DNA from: Streptomyces sp. NBC_01478
GTDB lineage: Bacteria; Actinomycetota; Actinomycetes; Streptomycetales; Streptomycetaceae
DNA length: 64,000 nt
Direction: 5' to 3'
Assembly (NCBI RefSeq): GCF_036227225.1
Contig: NZ_CP109444.1
Location: 7,855,501 to 7,919,500, forward strand
Below, piece by piece: positions 27,401-36,202 of this stretch. The position numbers were made by a program, and so were the translations under genes. Position 1 is the stretch's first letter. The number at the start of each line of letters is the position of its first letter. Under the pieces are notes generated by a model. That model was not told the origin of the DNA, searched no databases, and was given only the letters and a program-made list of their open reading frames with translations.

Positions 27401-29176
27401 TCACGTGGACGTCGGCCGCTCGCCGTGCCAGGAATGCCACAGCGCCGCGTACGCCCCCTCCGCCGCCACCAGCTCCTCGTGCGGGCCGAGTTCGGTCAGC
27501 AGGCCGTTCTCCATCACCGCGACCCGGTCCGCGTCGTGGGCGGTGTGCAGCCGGTGGGCGATGGCGATGACGGTACGGCCCTCCAGCACGGCGGCCAGGG
27601 CACGCTCGGTGTGGCGGGCGGTGGCCGGATCCAGCAGGGCCGTCGCCTCGTCCAGGATCAGGGTGTGCGGGTCGGCCAACACCACGCGGGCCAGCGCGAG
27701 TTGCTGGGCCTGCGAACCGTCCGTGACCGAACCGCCCGCGCCCAGCCGGGTGTTCAGGCCGTCCGGCAGCTCCCGCACCCACTCCTCGGCGCCGACCGCC
27801 GTCAGCGCCGCCCACAACTCCTTGTCCGTGGCGGCCGGTTCGGCGATCAGGAGGTTGTCGCGGACCGAACCGAGGAAGACGTGGTGCTCCTGGGTGACCA
27901 GCACCACCTGGCGGCGCAGCGTCTCCGGTGCCAGCCCGGAGACCGGCACCCCGCCCACGGTCACCGTGCCCTCGGTCGGCGCGTCGACGCCCGCCAGCAG
28001 TCGGCTGAGCGTGGTCTTCCCGGCGCCGGACGGACCGACCACCGCGAGCCGCTCACCCGGCCGTACGGTCAGGTCGACGCCGTGCAGCACCTCGCCGCCG
28101 CGCTCGTAGGCGTACCGCACACCCGTCACATCGAACCGGTCGTCCGCCGGAACCGGGGCGTCGCCGTCCCCCTCCGCGCGGGGCGCCCCTGCCAGGCCCT
28201 CCACGCGGGCGAACGAGGCGCCGCTGCTCTGCAGTTGCTCGACCCGCATCAGGATCTGGTCCAAGGGCTCGGCGAACTGCCGCAGATACAGCGCGGCCGC
28301 CACCACCGCACCCAGGCCCACCGCCCCACGCCCGTGCAGCCACCCGCCCACGAGCAGCACACCCGCCACCGGGACGGTGTACGAGATCTCGACCGCGGGG
28401 AAGAACACCGTCCGCAGGTAGAGCGTGTGCAACCGGCTCCGCAGAGCCGTCCGCAGCGTGTCGCGGCTCGCGGTGACCCGGCGCTCCTGGAGCCGGAACG
28501 CCTCCACCGTGCGCGCCCCGGACGCGGTCGCCGTGAGGATCTCGGCGACCTCCGAATTGGCCGCGCCCTCCGCGAGATAGCCGTCCCGGGCCCGGCGCAG
28601 ATACCAGCGCAGCGCGAACCACACCGGCGTGAGCCCCAGCACTCCGAACAGCCCGAGCAGCGGGTCGAGCGCGAACACCGCGCCCATCACGAACAGTGCC
28701 TGCACCGAGTTGACCAGCAGATCGGGCCCGACATCGCGCAGGGTCGTGCCGACGATCGCCACGTCCGCCGTGCCGCGCGCGGTCAGGTCGCCCGTCCCGG
28801 CCCGCTCCACCACCGACGCGGGCAGCGCCAGCGCCCGGTCGACGAAGTCCTCCCGCACCCGGGCCAGCGTGCGTTCACCGAACCGGTGCCCCACGTACCG
28901 CGCCCAGCGCGCCAGCAGCAACTGGGCCACCGAGCACCCCACGATGACGAGGGCCAGCTTGTCCACGACCCCCACCCCGGCCCCGGCCCGCACCTCGTCC
29001 ACGATCCGCCCGAGCAGCCACGGCCCGACCAGCCCGGCCCCGGCCGCCAGCGCGTTCACCACCAGCACGACGCCGAACGCCCGCCGGTCCGCCCGCACCA
29101 GCCGCAGCGCGGCCCGTCGTACGTCAGCCCGTCCCGCGACCGGCAGTTGACCCTTCGCCGACGAAGACCCCGTCAC
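27401..29176 (-). CDS. ABC exporter half-transporter with degenerate signature motif
   Basis: A protein of 591 residues: six-helix type I exporter domain (about 25-320), then the ATPase domain. Walker A GPSGAGKTT (about 383) and Walker B LILDEAT (about 508) with catalytic Glu, and the H-loop IAHRLH, are intact. The LSGGQ signature is replaced by VTDGSQAQQ (about 485). The partner gene starts upstream and overlaps by 4 bp; it has the opposite defects. The pair should make a heterodimer with one working ATP site. Substrate unknown; drugs, lipids or peptides are typical. Confidence 0.9.
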   Translation of the reverse strand: MTGSSSAKGQLPVAGRADVRRAALRLVRADRRAFGVVLVVNALAAGAGLVGPWLLGRIVDEVRAGAGVGVVDKLALVIVGCSVAQLLLARWARYVGHRFGERTLARVREDFVDRALALPASVVERAGTGDLTARGTADVAIVGTTLRDVGPDLLVNSVQALFVMGAVFALDPLLGLFGVLGLTPVWFALRWYLRRARDGYLAEGAANSEVAEILTATASGARTVEAFRLQERRVTASRDTLRTALRSRLHTLYLRTVFFPAVEISYTVPVAGVLLVGGWLHGRGAVGLGAVVAAALYLRQFAEPLDQILMRVEQLQSSGASFARVEGLAGAPRAEGDGDAPVPADDRFDVTGVRYAYERGGEVLHGVDLTVRPGERLAVVGPSGAGKTTLSRLLAGVDAPTEGTVTVGGVPVSGLAPETLRRQVVLVTQEHHVFLGSVRDNLLIAEPAATDKELWAALTAVGAEEWVRELPDGLNTRLGAGGSVTDGSQAQQLALARVVLADPHTLILDEATALLDPATARHTERALAAVLEGRTVIAIAHRLHTAHDADRVAVMENGLLTELGPHEELVAAEGAYAALWHSWHGERPTST

Positions 29177-30885
29177 CGCACGACCTCTTCCTCTTCCGTG
29201 TCCCGGGCCACCAGCGCGCGGTAGCCCGGCTCGTCCGCCAGCAGCCGGCGATGGCCGCCGCTGGCCGCGACCTTGCCGTCGACCAGGTAGTGCACGGTGT
29301 CCGCGTGGTCGAGGACCAGCGGGGACGTCGTGGTCACCACCGTCGTACGGCCCGCGCGCTCCGCGTGCAGCCGCCGTGCGACCGCCGCCTCCGTGTGCGC
29401 GTCGAGCGCCGAGGTCGGCTCCACCGCGAGCAGCACCTCCGGCTCGGCGAGCAACGCCCTTATCAGCCGCACCCGTTGACGCTGGCCCCCGGAGAGGCTG
29501 CGCCCCTGCGCGGCCACCTCCGAGTCCAGCCCTTCCGGCAGCCCCTGCACGATGTCGTCGGCGGCGGACGCGCGCACGGCCCGCGCCATCGCCTCCGTGG
29601 ACCGCTCCCGGCGCCCGGACACCACCTCCGTGAGCGGTCCGGCGAACAGGTCGGCCTCGTTGTCGGCGACCAGGATCCGCGCCCGCACCTGGTCCAGCGG
29701 CATCGCGTCCAGCCGCACCCCGCCCCAGGTCGCCACGGACGGCGCGTACCGCCCGAGCCGGTCCACCACGGCCAGCGCGTCCCCGGGCCGCGCCCCGACC
29801 AGCGCGGTCAGCCGCCCCGGCAGCACCCGCACCCCCGAGTCGGGATCGTGCAACGCGGCCGGTTCCGCGGGAGCGGCCAACTCCCCGGTGTCCAGCGCGG
29901 GTTCCAGCCGCAGCAGCGCTACGACCCGACGCGCGGCCACCACGCCACGGCTCAACTCGTAGACCATCTGCACGAAGAAGGACACCGGGCCGATCAGGAC
30001 CGCGACATAGCCGTACACGGCCACCAACTCGCCGATGCTGAGCTGCCCCTGGGCCGCCAGCCGGGCCGCGAGCCAGGTCACGACCGCGAGGAACAGCGTC
30101 GGCAGCCCCATCCCGACCGCCTGCACCCAGCTCGCCACCGCGCCCACCCGGTAGCCCTGGGCGCGCAGCCGCTGCGAGTCACGGCGGAACGCGTCCGCGA
30201 ACAGCCCTTTGCCGCCGAGGCCGTTGAGGACCCGCAGGCCGCCCGCGAGATCGCCGATGCGCGCGGTCAGCACGCCCTGCCGCTCCCGGTACTCCGTCTC
30301 CACGCTCTGCAGCCGCAGCGTCAACGGCCCCGCGAGCAGCGCGATCACCGGCACGCCCAGCAGTACGACGGCGGCGAGCGGCGCCGAGATCGACAGCAGC
30401 ACGCCCGCGACCACGCCGTAGACGACGAGGGCGCCGAAGCCGGGGCCGACGACGGTCAGGCACTGGGCGATCGTCCACACGTCGCCGACGCCGGTCGTGA
30501 TCACCTCGCCGGCCCGCGCCCGGCGCGAGAGCACGGCGCCCAGTCGGACGGTCTGGCCGACGATCAGCTTGACCGTACGGAAGTTGGCGTCGATCCGGAC
30601 CCGGGTCATCGTGCGGTGCCGCATGATGCTCAGCCATGCGTTGACCGCGCCGATCACGAACAGCGCCCCGGTCCACCAGGCCAGCGCGCCCATGTCCCCC
30701 GGCACCAGCCCGTCGTCCACCGCCCGGGACATCAGATACGGCGCCGCCGCCATCAGCACCATCCACACGCTCGACAGCAGCGCGCCGGACACCGCCCGCC
30801 ACGGCTGCCGCAGCACCAGCCACCACAGGAACCGCCAGCCGCCCCGACAGTCGGGTGTCCCGGGATCCTCGTACGCGTCGATCAT
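29173..30885 (-). CDS. ABC exporter half-transporter with dead Walker A/B
   Basis: A protein of 570 residues. The membrane domain (about 20-310) is followed by an ATPase domain in which Walker A is degenerate (VGARPGDA, no Lys-Ser/Thr, about 361) and Walker B reads LLAVEPTSALD (Asp lost, about 483), while the signature LSGGQRQRV (about 464) is perfect. It can therefore complete its partner's ATP site but not hydrolyse at its own. AAGGAGG precedes ATG 30885. It overlaps the 27401-29176 gene by ATGA, so both subunits are coupled. Confidence 0.9.
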   Translation of the reverse strand: MIDAYEDPGTPDCRGGWRFLWWLVLRQPWRAVSGALLSSVWMVLMAAAPYLMSRAVDDGLVPGDMGALAWWTGALFVIGAVNAWLSIMRHRTMTRVRIDANFRTVKLIVGQTVRLGAVLSRRARAGEVITTGVGDVWTIAQCLTVVGPGFGALVVYGVVAGVLLSISAPLAAVVLLGVPVIALLAGPLTLRLQSVETEYRERQGVLTARIGDLAGGLRVLNGLGGKGLFADAFRRDSQRLRAQGYRVGAVASWVQAVGMGLPTLFLAVVTWLAARLAAQGQLSIGELVAVYGYVAVLIGPVSFFVQMVYELSRGVVAARRVVALLRLEPALDTGELAAPAEPAALHDPDSGVRVLPGRLTALVGARPGDALAVVDRLGRYAPSVATWGGVRLDAMPLDQVRARILVADNEADLFAGPLTEVVSGRRERSTEAMARAVRASAADDIVQGLPEGLDSEVAAQGRSLSGGQRQRVRLIRALLAEPEVLLAVEPTSALDAHTEAAVARRLHAERAGRTTVVTTTSPLVLDHADTVHYLVDGKVAASGGHRRLLADEPGYRALVARDTEEEEVVR

Positions 30886-31059
30886 GGGCCTCCTTGCCCA
30901 GGCCGCCGAGCGCGGGCAGCCGTGAGCGGTCCGGGGGTGGTTGGAGACCTCGAAGATTACCGAGCGTGAGCGCGGTTGCCCATCGAATAAATCGCGCGAC
31001 GGGGGCCGGTGACCGGCGGGGCGCTGTCCGGCGGTGCGGACGAGGCGCGGTGGGGAGCG

Positions 31060-32079
31060 TCAGCGGCGGCGCAGTGACGGGTCGAGCAGTGCGGGCGGGG
31101 TGTCGTGCTTCTCGTGGGCGGCGAGGTCGGTGCCGGGGGCGACGATCGTGTCGATCGCGTCGAGTACGTCGGCGGAGAGCACGGTGTCCGCGGCGGCGAG
31201 CTGCGCGTCCAGGTGGTCCAGGGTCCGGGGGCCGATCAGCGCGCTGGTCACGGCGGGGTGCGCGGTCACGAAACCGAGCGCGAGCTGGATCATCGTGAGG
31301 CCGGCCTCGTCGGCGACCCGGGCCAGTTGCTCGACCGCGTCGAGCTTGGCCCGGTTGGCGGGGACGGTGGTGTCGAAGCGCTGGGGCATGAACGCGGAGC
31401 GGCTGGTGCCGATGGGCCGGTCCGCGCGGATCGCGCCCGACAGCCAGCCCGAGGCGAGCGGGCTCCAGACCAGGACGCCGAGCCCGTACTCCTCGGTCAC
31501 GGGCAGGACGTGGGTCTCCGCCCCGCGCTGGAGGATCGAGTAGCCGGGCTGTTCGGTGACGTAGCGGCCCAGGTGGTTCTCCCGGGCGGCCCACTGTGCC
31601 TGGACGATGCGGTACGCGGGGTAGGTCGAGGAGCCGAAGTAGCGGATCTTTCCCGCGCGTTGGAGGTCGGTCAGCGTGGACAGGGTCTCCTCGTCGCCGG
31701 TGCGCGGGTCCCAGCGGTGGATCTGGTACAGGTCGACATGGTCGACGCCGAGCCTGCGCAGGCTGTTGTCCAGCTCGGTGATCAGCCAGCGGCGCGAGGC
31801 GCCCTGGTGGTTGCGCTCCTCGCCCATCGGCAGGCTCGCCTTCGTGGCCAGCACGATGTCGTCACGGCGCCCGGCGATCGCCTTGCCGAGCAGCTCCTCG
31901 GACTCGCCGCCGCTGTACGCGTCGGCGGTGTCGATGAGATTGACCCCGGCGGCGAGAGCCGCGTCGACGATTCCGGTGACCTCCTCCTGCGTGGTCCGCC
32001 CGATCCTGCCGAAGTTCATCGCGCCGAGCGCGAGAGAGCCGACCTGTACACCGGTGCGGCCCAGGGTGCGGTACTGCAT
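31060..32079 (-). CDS. Aldo/keto reductase
   Basis: A protein of 339 residues, an NADPH-dependent (beta/alpha)8 oxidoreductase of the YghZ/general stress-like branch. The catalytic tetrad is visible: Asp and Tyr in IDTADAYSGG, Lys in VLATKAS, and His in YQIHRWDP. GGAGGAA precedes ATG 32079. A striking double palindrome (32107-32143) lies just upstream, so expression is probably repressor-controlled. It lies between two ABC exporter pairs on the same strand with 130 and 174 bp gaps. Substrate unknown. Confidence 0.9.
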   Translation of the reverse strand: MQYRTLGRTGVQVGSLALGAMNFGRIGRTTQEEVTGIVDAALAAGVNLIDTADAYSGGESEELLGKAIAGRRDDIVLATKASLPMGEERNHQGASRRWLITELDNSLRRLGVDHVDLYQIHRWDPRTGDEETLSTLTDLQRAGKIRYFGSSTYPAYRIVQAQWAARENHLGRYVTEQPGYSILQRGAETHVLPVTEEYGLGVLVWSPLASGWLSGAIRADRPIGTSRSAFMPQRFDTTVPANRAKLDAVEQLARVADEAGLTMIQLALGFVTAHPAVTSALIGPRTLDHLDAQLAAADTVLSADVLDAIDTIVAPGTDLAAHEKHDTPPALLDPSLRRR

Positions 32080-32106
32080 GACCGTGTTCCTCCGACATCA
32101 GCAAAC

Positions 32107-32143
32107 GGAACCTTGTTCCGGAAACAATACGGAACAAGGTTCC
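32107..32143. promoter_or_regulatory. Double-palindrome operator upstream of the aldo/keto reductase
   Basis: GGAACCTTGTTCCG (32107-32120) is exactly mirrored by CGGAACAAGGTTCC (32130-32143) around 9 bases. Each arm also contains its own palindrome, GGAACNNNGTTCC, with centres 24 bp apart. The block ends 28 bp before the reductase start, where a promoter should be. This layout fits two repressor dimers side by side. Confidence 0.7.
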
Positions 32144-32209
32144 ACTTAGCAAGGTCGGAGTGGGGACGTGAGGTGACGAAGGGTGACCGACAGCCCCCGC
32201 CCGCCTCGC

Positions 32210-34075
32210 TCACGCCAGACTGTCCCGCCAAGCCTGATGCAGCGCCGCGAAGCGCCCCGTCCCCGCGATCAGGTCGGCCGGGGTGCCGTCCTCGATGATC
32301 CGGCCGTGTTCCATGACCAGGACCCGGTCCGCGATCTCGACCGTGGACAGCCGGTGGGCGATCACGACCGCCGTACGGCCACGCAGGACCGTCGACATGG
32401 CGCGCTGTACGGCCTGTTCGCCCGGGACGTCCAGGGAGCTGGTCGCCTCGTCGAGGATGAGGACGGCCGGGTCGGCGAGCAACGCCCGCGCGAACGCGAC
32501 GAGTTGGCGCTGGCCCGCCGAGATACGACCGCCCCGCTTGCGTACGTCCGTGTCGTAGCCGTCGGGCAGCGCGCTGATGAAGTCGTGCGCGCCGATCGCC
32601 TTCGCGGCCCGCTCGATCTCCGCGCGGGGCGCGTCCGGGCGCCCGATCGCGATGTTCTCGGCGACCGTGCCGGAGAACAGGAACGCCTCCTGCGTCACCA
32701 TCACCACCCCACGCCGCAGTTCCGGCACGGACAGCTCGCGCAGGTCGACGCCGTCGAGCGACACCCGCCCGTCCGAGGGGTCGTAGAAGCGCGCGAGAAG
32801 CTTGGCCAGGGTGGACTTGCCCGCGCCGGTGGAGCCGACCACGGCGACCGTCTGGCCGGCTGGGAGGGTCAGGTCGAAGACGGGCAGCACCTCGCCGCCG
32901 GTGCGATAGGCGAAGCGGACCCCCTCGAAGACCACCTCGCGGCCGGGCTGCTCCGACTCAAGTGCCGGGAGCTGTACGGGAGTCGAGGACTCGGGCACCG
33001 ACGGCGTCTGGGCCAGCAGCCCCGCGATCTTCTCCAGGGACGCGGCGGCCGACTGGTACGAGTTGAGGAACATACCGAGCCGGTCGATCGGGTCGTAGAG
33101 CCGCCGTAGATACAGCACAGCCGCCGCCAGCACGCCCAGCTCCAGGGAACCGTCCGCGACCCGGGTCGCGCCCCACAGCACGATCACCGCGACCGCCGTG
33201 TTGGCGACCAGGCGGGAGCCGGTCACATAGCGGGCCATCTCCAACAGGGCGTCGCCGTTGGACCGTTCGTGGTGCCGGTTGAGGACGCGGAAGTCGGCGT
33301 CGTTCACCGCCTCGCGGCGGAACGCGCGGACCGGGCGGATGCCGTTCATCGTCTCGACGAACTTCACGATCACGCGCGCGATCGCCGTGGACCGCACCGC
33401 GTACACCCGCACCGCGCGCCGCTGATAGACCCGCACCAGCAGATACAACGGCACGAAGGACGCCACCGCGACCGCGCCGAGCCCCAGGTCCAGCCAGAGC
33501 AGCATCGCCGAGATGTACACGAACGACAGGATGACCGTGATCAGCTCCTGGAGTCCCTCGCTGAGCAGTTCGCGCAGGGCCTCGATGTCCGTGGTGGAAC
33601 GGGAGATGAGCCGGCCGGACGTGTAGCGCTCGTGGAAGTCGATGCTCAGCGCCTGCGCGTGCCGGAAGATCCGGCCGCGCAGATCGAGCAGCACGTCCTG
33701 GTTGACGCGCGCGGAGGCCCCGATGAACGCGTACTGCAGCACGCCGGAGACGAGCGCGCACAGCAGATAGCCCACCCCGACGGCGATCAGCGGACCGCGG
33801 TCGTGGTCCCGGAACGCCGGCACGGCACGGTCGATGGCGTATGCCACCAGCAGCGGGCCCATCTGCACCGCCGCCTGCTGGAGCAGCAGGAGCAGGGTCG
33901 TGACGGCGACCTGGGCCTTCATCGGCGCGAGCAGCGAACGCAGGAGGGTGGCGGTCGCGCCCGGGGGAGTGGGCAGGTCGTCGTGGTCGAAGGGGTCGCC
34001 TGCGGCGGGCCGGAGCGGGGGTTCGGGGTTGTCGTCGGGGTCGGTGGGCGGCGCGGAGGTGGTCGGGGCGGTCAT
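32210..34075 (-). CDS. ABC exporter half-transporter (ATPase-competent subunit)
   Basis: A protein of 621 residues: about 50 disordered acidic/proline residues, a six-helix exporter domain (about 60-350), then an ATPase domain with Walker [10 protein letters not shown] (about 412), Q-loop VTQEAFLF, signature ISAGQRQL (about 518) and Walker [13 protein letters not shown] with catalytic Glu (about 535). It overlaps the upstream gene (34072-36057) by ATGA. The upstream partner lacks the catalytic Glu, so this subunit supplies the main hydrolysing residues. Probably a drug or lipid exporter. Confidence 0.9.
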   Translation of the reverse strand: MTAPTTSAPPTDPDDNPEPPLRPAAGDPFDHDDLPTPPGATATLLRSLLAPMKAQVAVTTLLLLLQQAAVQMGPLLVAYAIDRAVPAFRDHDRGPLIAVGVGYLLCALVSGVLQYAFIGASARVNQDVLLDLRGRIFRHAQALSIDFHERYTSGRLISRSTTDIEALRELLSEGLQELITVILSFVYISAMLLWLDLGLGAVAVASFVPLYLLVRVYQRRAVRVYAVRSTAIARVIVKFVETMNGIRPVRAFRREAVNDADFRVLNRHHERSNGDALLEMARYVTGSRLVANTAVAVIVLWGATRVADGSLELGVLAAAVLYLRRLYDPIDRLGMFLNSYQSAAASLEKIAGLLAQTPSVPESSTPVQLPALESEQPGREVVFEGVRFAYRTGGEVLPVFDLTLPAGQTVAVVGSTGAGKSTLAKLLARFYDPSDGRVSLDGVDLRELSVPELRRGVVMVTQEAFLFSGTVAENIAIGRPDAPRAEIERAAKAIGAHDFISALPDGYDTDVRKRGGRISAGQRQLVAFARALLADPAVLILDEATSSLDVPGEQAVQRAMSTVLRGRTAVVIAHRLSTVEIADRVLVMEHGRIIEDGTPADLIAGTGRFAALHQAWRDSLA

Positions 34076-36057
34076 CGGGCGTCCTCCTGCTCACCGACCG
34101 GGTGGGGGTGCTGGTGCCGGTCCGGGTGGTGTTGAGTCCGCGGGCCGGTGGGGGCTGGTCGCGCCCCGCGGCGGAGCCGCATGTCGATACTGTCCCGCGC
34201 CTCTTCAGGGCGCGTTGGTTGAGCCGTGTCGTTCTCGCGCTCGGCCCCCGACATCAAGTGCGCGTACTCCGCGTTCGTCCGCAGGAGTTCCTGATGGGTG
34301 CCCACCGCCGTGATACGGCCCTCGGACAGCAGGGCCACGCGGTCGGCGAGGAGGACCGTGGACGGGCGGTGGGCCACGATCAACGCGGTGGTGTCGGCGA
34401 GGACGTGGCGCAGCGCGGCTTCCACGGCTGCCTCGGTGTGGACGTCCAGCGCGGAGAGCGGGTCGTCGAGGACCAGGAAGCGGGGTGCGCCGACCACCGC
34501 CCTTGCCAGCGCGAGGCGTTGGCGTTGGCCGCCGGAGAGGCTCAGGCCCTGTTCGCCCACCTGGGTGTCCGTGCCGTGCGGCAGCGCGTGGGCGAAGTCG
34601 GCCTGGGCGACGGCCAGTGCGCGCTCCAACTCCGGTTGTCCTGCGCCCTTTTCGGCGCCCATCAGTACGTTTTCGCCGACGCTCGCCGAGAACAGGGTGG
34701 GTTCCTCGAAGGCCATCGCGACGGTGGCGCGCAGCGTTTCCCGGGGCATGGCGGTGATGTCCTCGCCGTCCAGGGTGATGTGGCCGGAGGTCACCTCGTG
34801 GAGGCGGGGGACCAGTGCCGTCAGTGTGGTCTTGCCGGTGCCGGTGGCGCCGACGAGGGCCATGGATTCGCCGGGTCTGATGTGCAGGTCTATGCGGTCG
34901 AGGACGGGTGGGGAATCCGGTGGGGCGTCTGGGTAGCGGAAGGTGACTTTCGAAAAACGGATGCCATCGTTGTCGGGTGCGGGTTCGTTTGGGCTGGTCG
35001 CGCCGTTCCCCGCGCCCCTTTGGGGCGCCTCCTCTGAGGGCGTTACATCGATCTCTGGCGCTACATCCATCACCTCGAAGTAGCGCTCCGTCGCCGTTGC
35101 CGCCTCCTGGCTCATGGCCAACAGGAAGCCGATCGACTCCACCGGCCAGCGCAGGGCCAGTGCTGTGGAGAGGAAGGCCACCAGCGTGCCTGCCGACAGG
35201 TTGCCGTCGGCGACCTGGATCGTGCCCAGGACCAGCGTCGCCCCCAGTGCCAGTTCGGGCAGGGTGACGATGACGCCCCAGATCACGGCGAGGAGGCGGG
35301 CCTTGCGGAGTTCGGTGCCGCGCAGGGTGTGGGAGAGGTCGCGGAAGGCGCGGGCCTGGCTGCGGTGGCGGCCGAAGCCCTTGATGATCCGGATGCCGAG
35401 CACGCTCTCCTCGACCACCGTCGTCAGATCGCCGACCTGGTCCTGCGCGAGCCGCGCCACCTGCGCGTACCGCCGCTCGAAGACCACGCACATGACGATC
35501 ACCGGCACGGCGGGACCCAGGATCACCAGGCCCAGCGTCCAGTCCTGGAGCAGCATGATGATCACGCCCAGCAGGATCGTCACACTGTTGACCAGCAGAA
35601 ACGTCAGCGGGAAGGCGAGGAACATGCGCAGCAGCATCAGGTCGGTCGTGCCCCGGGAGAGGAGCTGGCCCGAGGGCCACCGGTCGTGGAAGGCCACCGG
35701 CAGCCGCTGGAGATGCCGGTAGAGATCCGCCCGCATCTCCGCCTCGACCCGGGACAACGGCCGCGCGACCAGCCACCGGCGCAGCCCGAACAGTCCCGCC
35801 TCCGCGATCCCGAGCAGCAGCAGATACAGCGCCCCGAGCCACACGCCCGCCGTGTCCCGGTCGGCGACCGGCCCGTCCACCATCCACTTCAGGACGAGCG
35901 GGAACACCAGCCCCGTACAGGACGCGACGACGGCGACCCCGGACGCGGCGAACAGCCGTACCCGCACGGGGCGGACGTACGGCCACAGCCGCAGCAAGGT
36001 GCGCACGGCGGAGCGATCGGTGTGGTCCTCGGTGGCTGCATGTGTCGTCGACATCAT
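34072..36057 (-). CDS. ABC exporter half-transporter with altered catalytic residues and repeat-derived segments
   Basis: A protein of 661 residues. The exporter domain (about 20-330) and ATPase domain have intact Walker A GATGTGKTT (about 402) and LSGGQRQRL (about 507), but Walker B is FLVLDDPLSALD, Asp in place of catalytic Glu, and the Q-loop is AFEEP (Glu for Gln). Both changes mark the degenerate half of heterodimeric exporters. The linker (about 341-361) and part of the C-terminal tail (about 615-636) are encoded by Streptomyces intergenic repeats. The start is ATG 36057 or 36054; no strong Shine-Dalgarno site is visible. A 22-bp palindrome lies 68 bp upstream. Confidence 0.9.
   Translation of the reverse strand: MMSTTHAATEDHTDRSAVRTLLRLWPYVRPVRVRLFAASGVAVVASCTGLVFPLVLKWMVDGPVADRDTAGVWLGALYLLLLGIAEAGLFGLRRWLVARPLSRVEAEMRADLYRHLQRLPVAFHDRWPSGQLLSRGTTDLMLLRMFLAFPLTFLLVNSVTILLGVIIMLLQDWTLGLVILGPAVPVIVMCVVFERRYAQVARLAQDQVGDLTTVVEESVLGIRIIKGFGRHRSQARAFRDLSHTLRGTELRKARLLAVIWGVIVTLPELALGATLVLGTIQVADGNLSAGTLVAFLSTALALRWPVESIGFLLAMSQEAATATERYFEVMDVAPEIDVTPSEEAPQRGAGNGATSPNEPAPDNDGIRFSKVTFRYPDAPPDSPPVLDRIDLHIRPGESMALVGATGTGKTTLTALVPRLHEVTSGHITLDGEDITAMPRETLRATVAMAFEEPTLFSASVGENVLMGAEKGAGQPELERALAVAQADFAHALPHGTDTQVGEQGLSLSGGQRQRLALARAVVGAPRFLVLDDPLSALDVHTEAAVEAALRHVLADTTALIVAHRPSTVLLADRVALLSEGRITAVGTHQELLRTNAEYAHLMSGAERENDTAQPTRPEEARDSIDMRLRRGARPAPTGPRTQHHPDRHQHPHPVGEQEDAR
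34150..34215 (+). repeat. Streptomyces intergenic repeat inside the 3' end of an ABC gene (copy 2)
   Basis: The stretch contains GGCTGGTCGCGCC, then GCGGCGGAGCCGCAT and GTCCCGCGCCTCTTCAGGGCGCG, matching the order of blocks in the copies at 22562 and 48057 with some divergence. It lies within coding sequence on the opposite strand, in frame, and encodes about 22 arginine/proline-rich residues of the ABC subunit tail. Confidence 0.75.
34976..35034 (+). repeat. Streptomyces intergenic repeat, short form, inside an ABC gene (copy 3)
   Basis: TGCGGGTTCGTTTGGGCTGG leads into TCGCGCCGTTCCCCGCGCCC and the TTTGGGGCGCC end, as in the copies at 22562 and 48057 but without the central GCGGCGGAGCCGC block. 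It encodes, on the opposite strand and in frame, the linker EAPQRGAGNGATSPNEPAP between the membrane and ATPase domains. Confidence 0.8.
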
Positions 36058-36124
36058 GGGCGAGCCTACGGACCACCACTGACAGTGCCCACCGAGTTTT
36101 GGCCGACCAGGAGGTCGTAGGACC

Positions 36125-36146
36125 GCATCAACCGATCGGTTGATGC
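36125..36146. promoter_or_regulatory. 22-bp perfect palindrome between divergent ABC operons
   Basis: GCATCAACCGA is followed directly by its exact reverse complement. Flanking GACC and GGTC almost extend it. It lies 68 bp from the ATG of the exporter pair (minus strand) and 57 bp from the ATG of the ABC ATPase (plus strand), so one regulator could control both. The form suits a TetR-type dimer; no TetR gene is adjacent. Confidence 0.7.
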
Positions 36147-36202
36147 ACGGTCGAGCGCGATGGGCGATGTGCCCGCACCGGCGTTCCCGGGACCCTCGGA
36201 AC

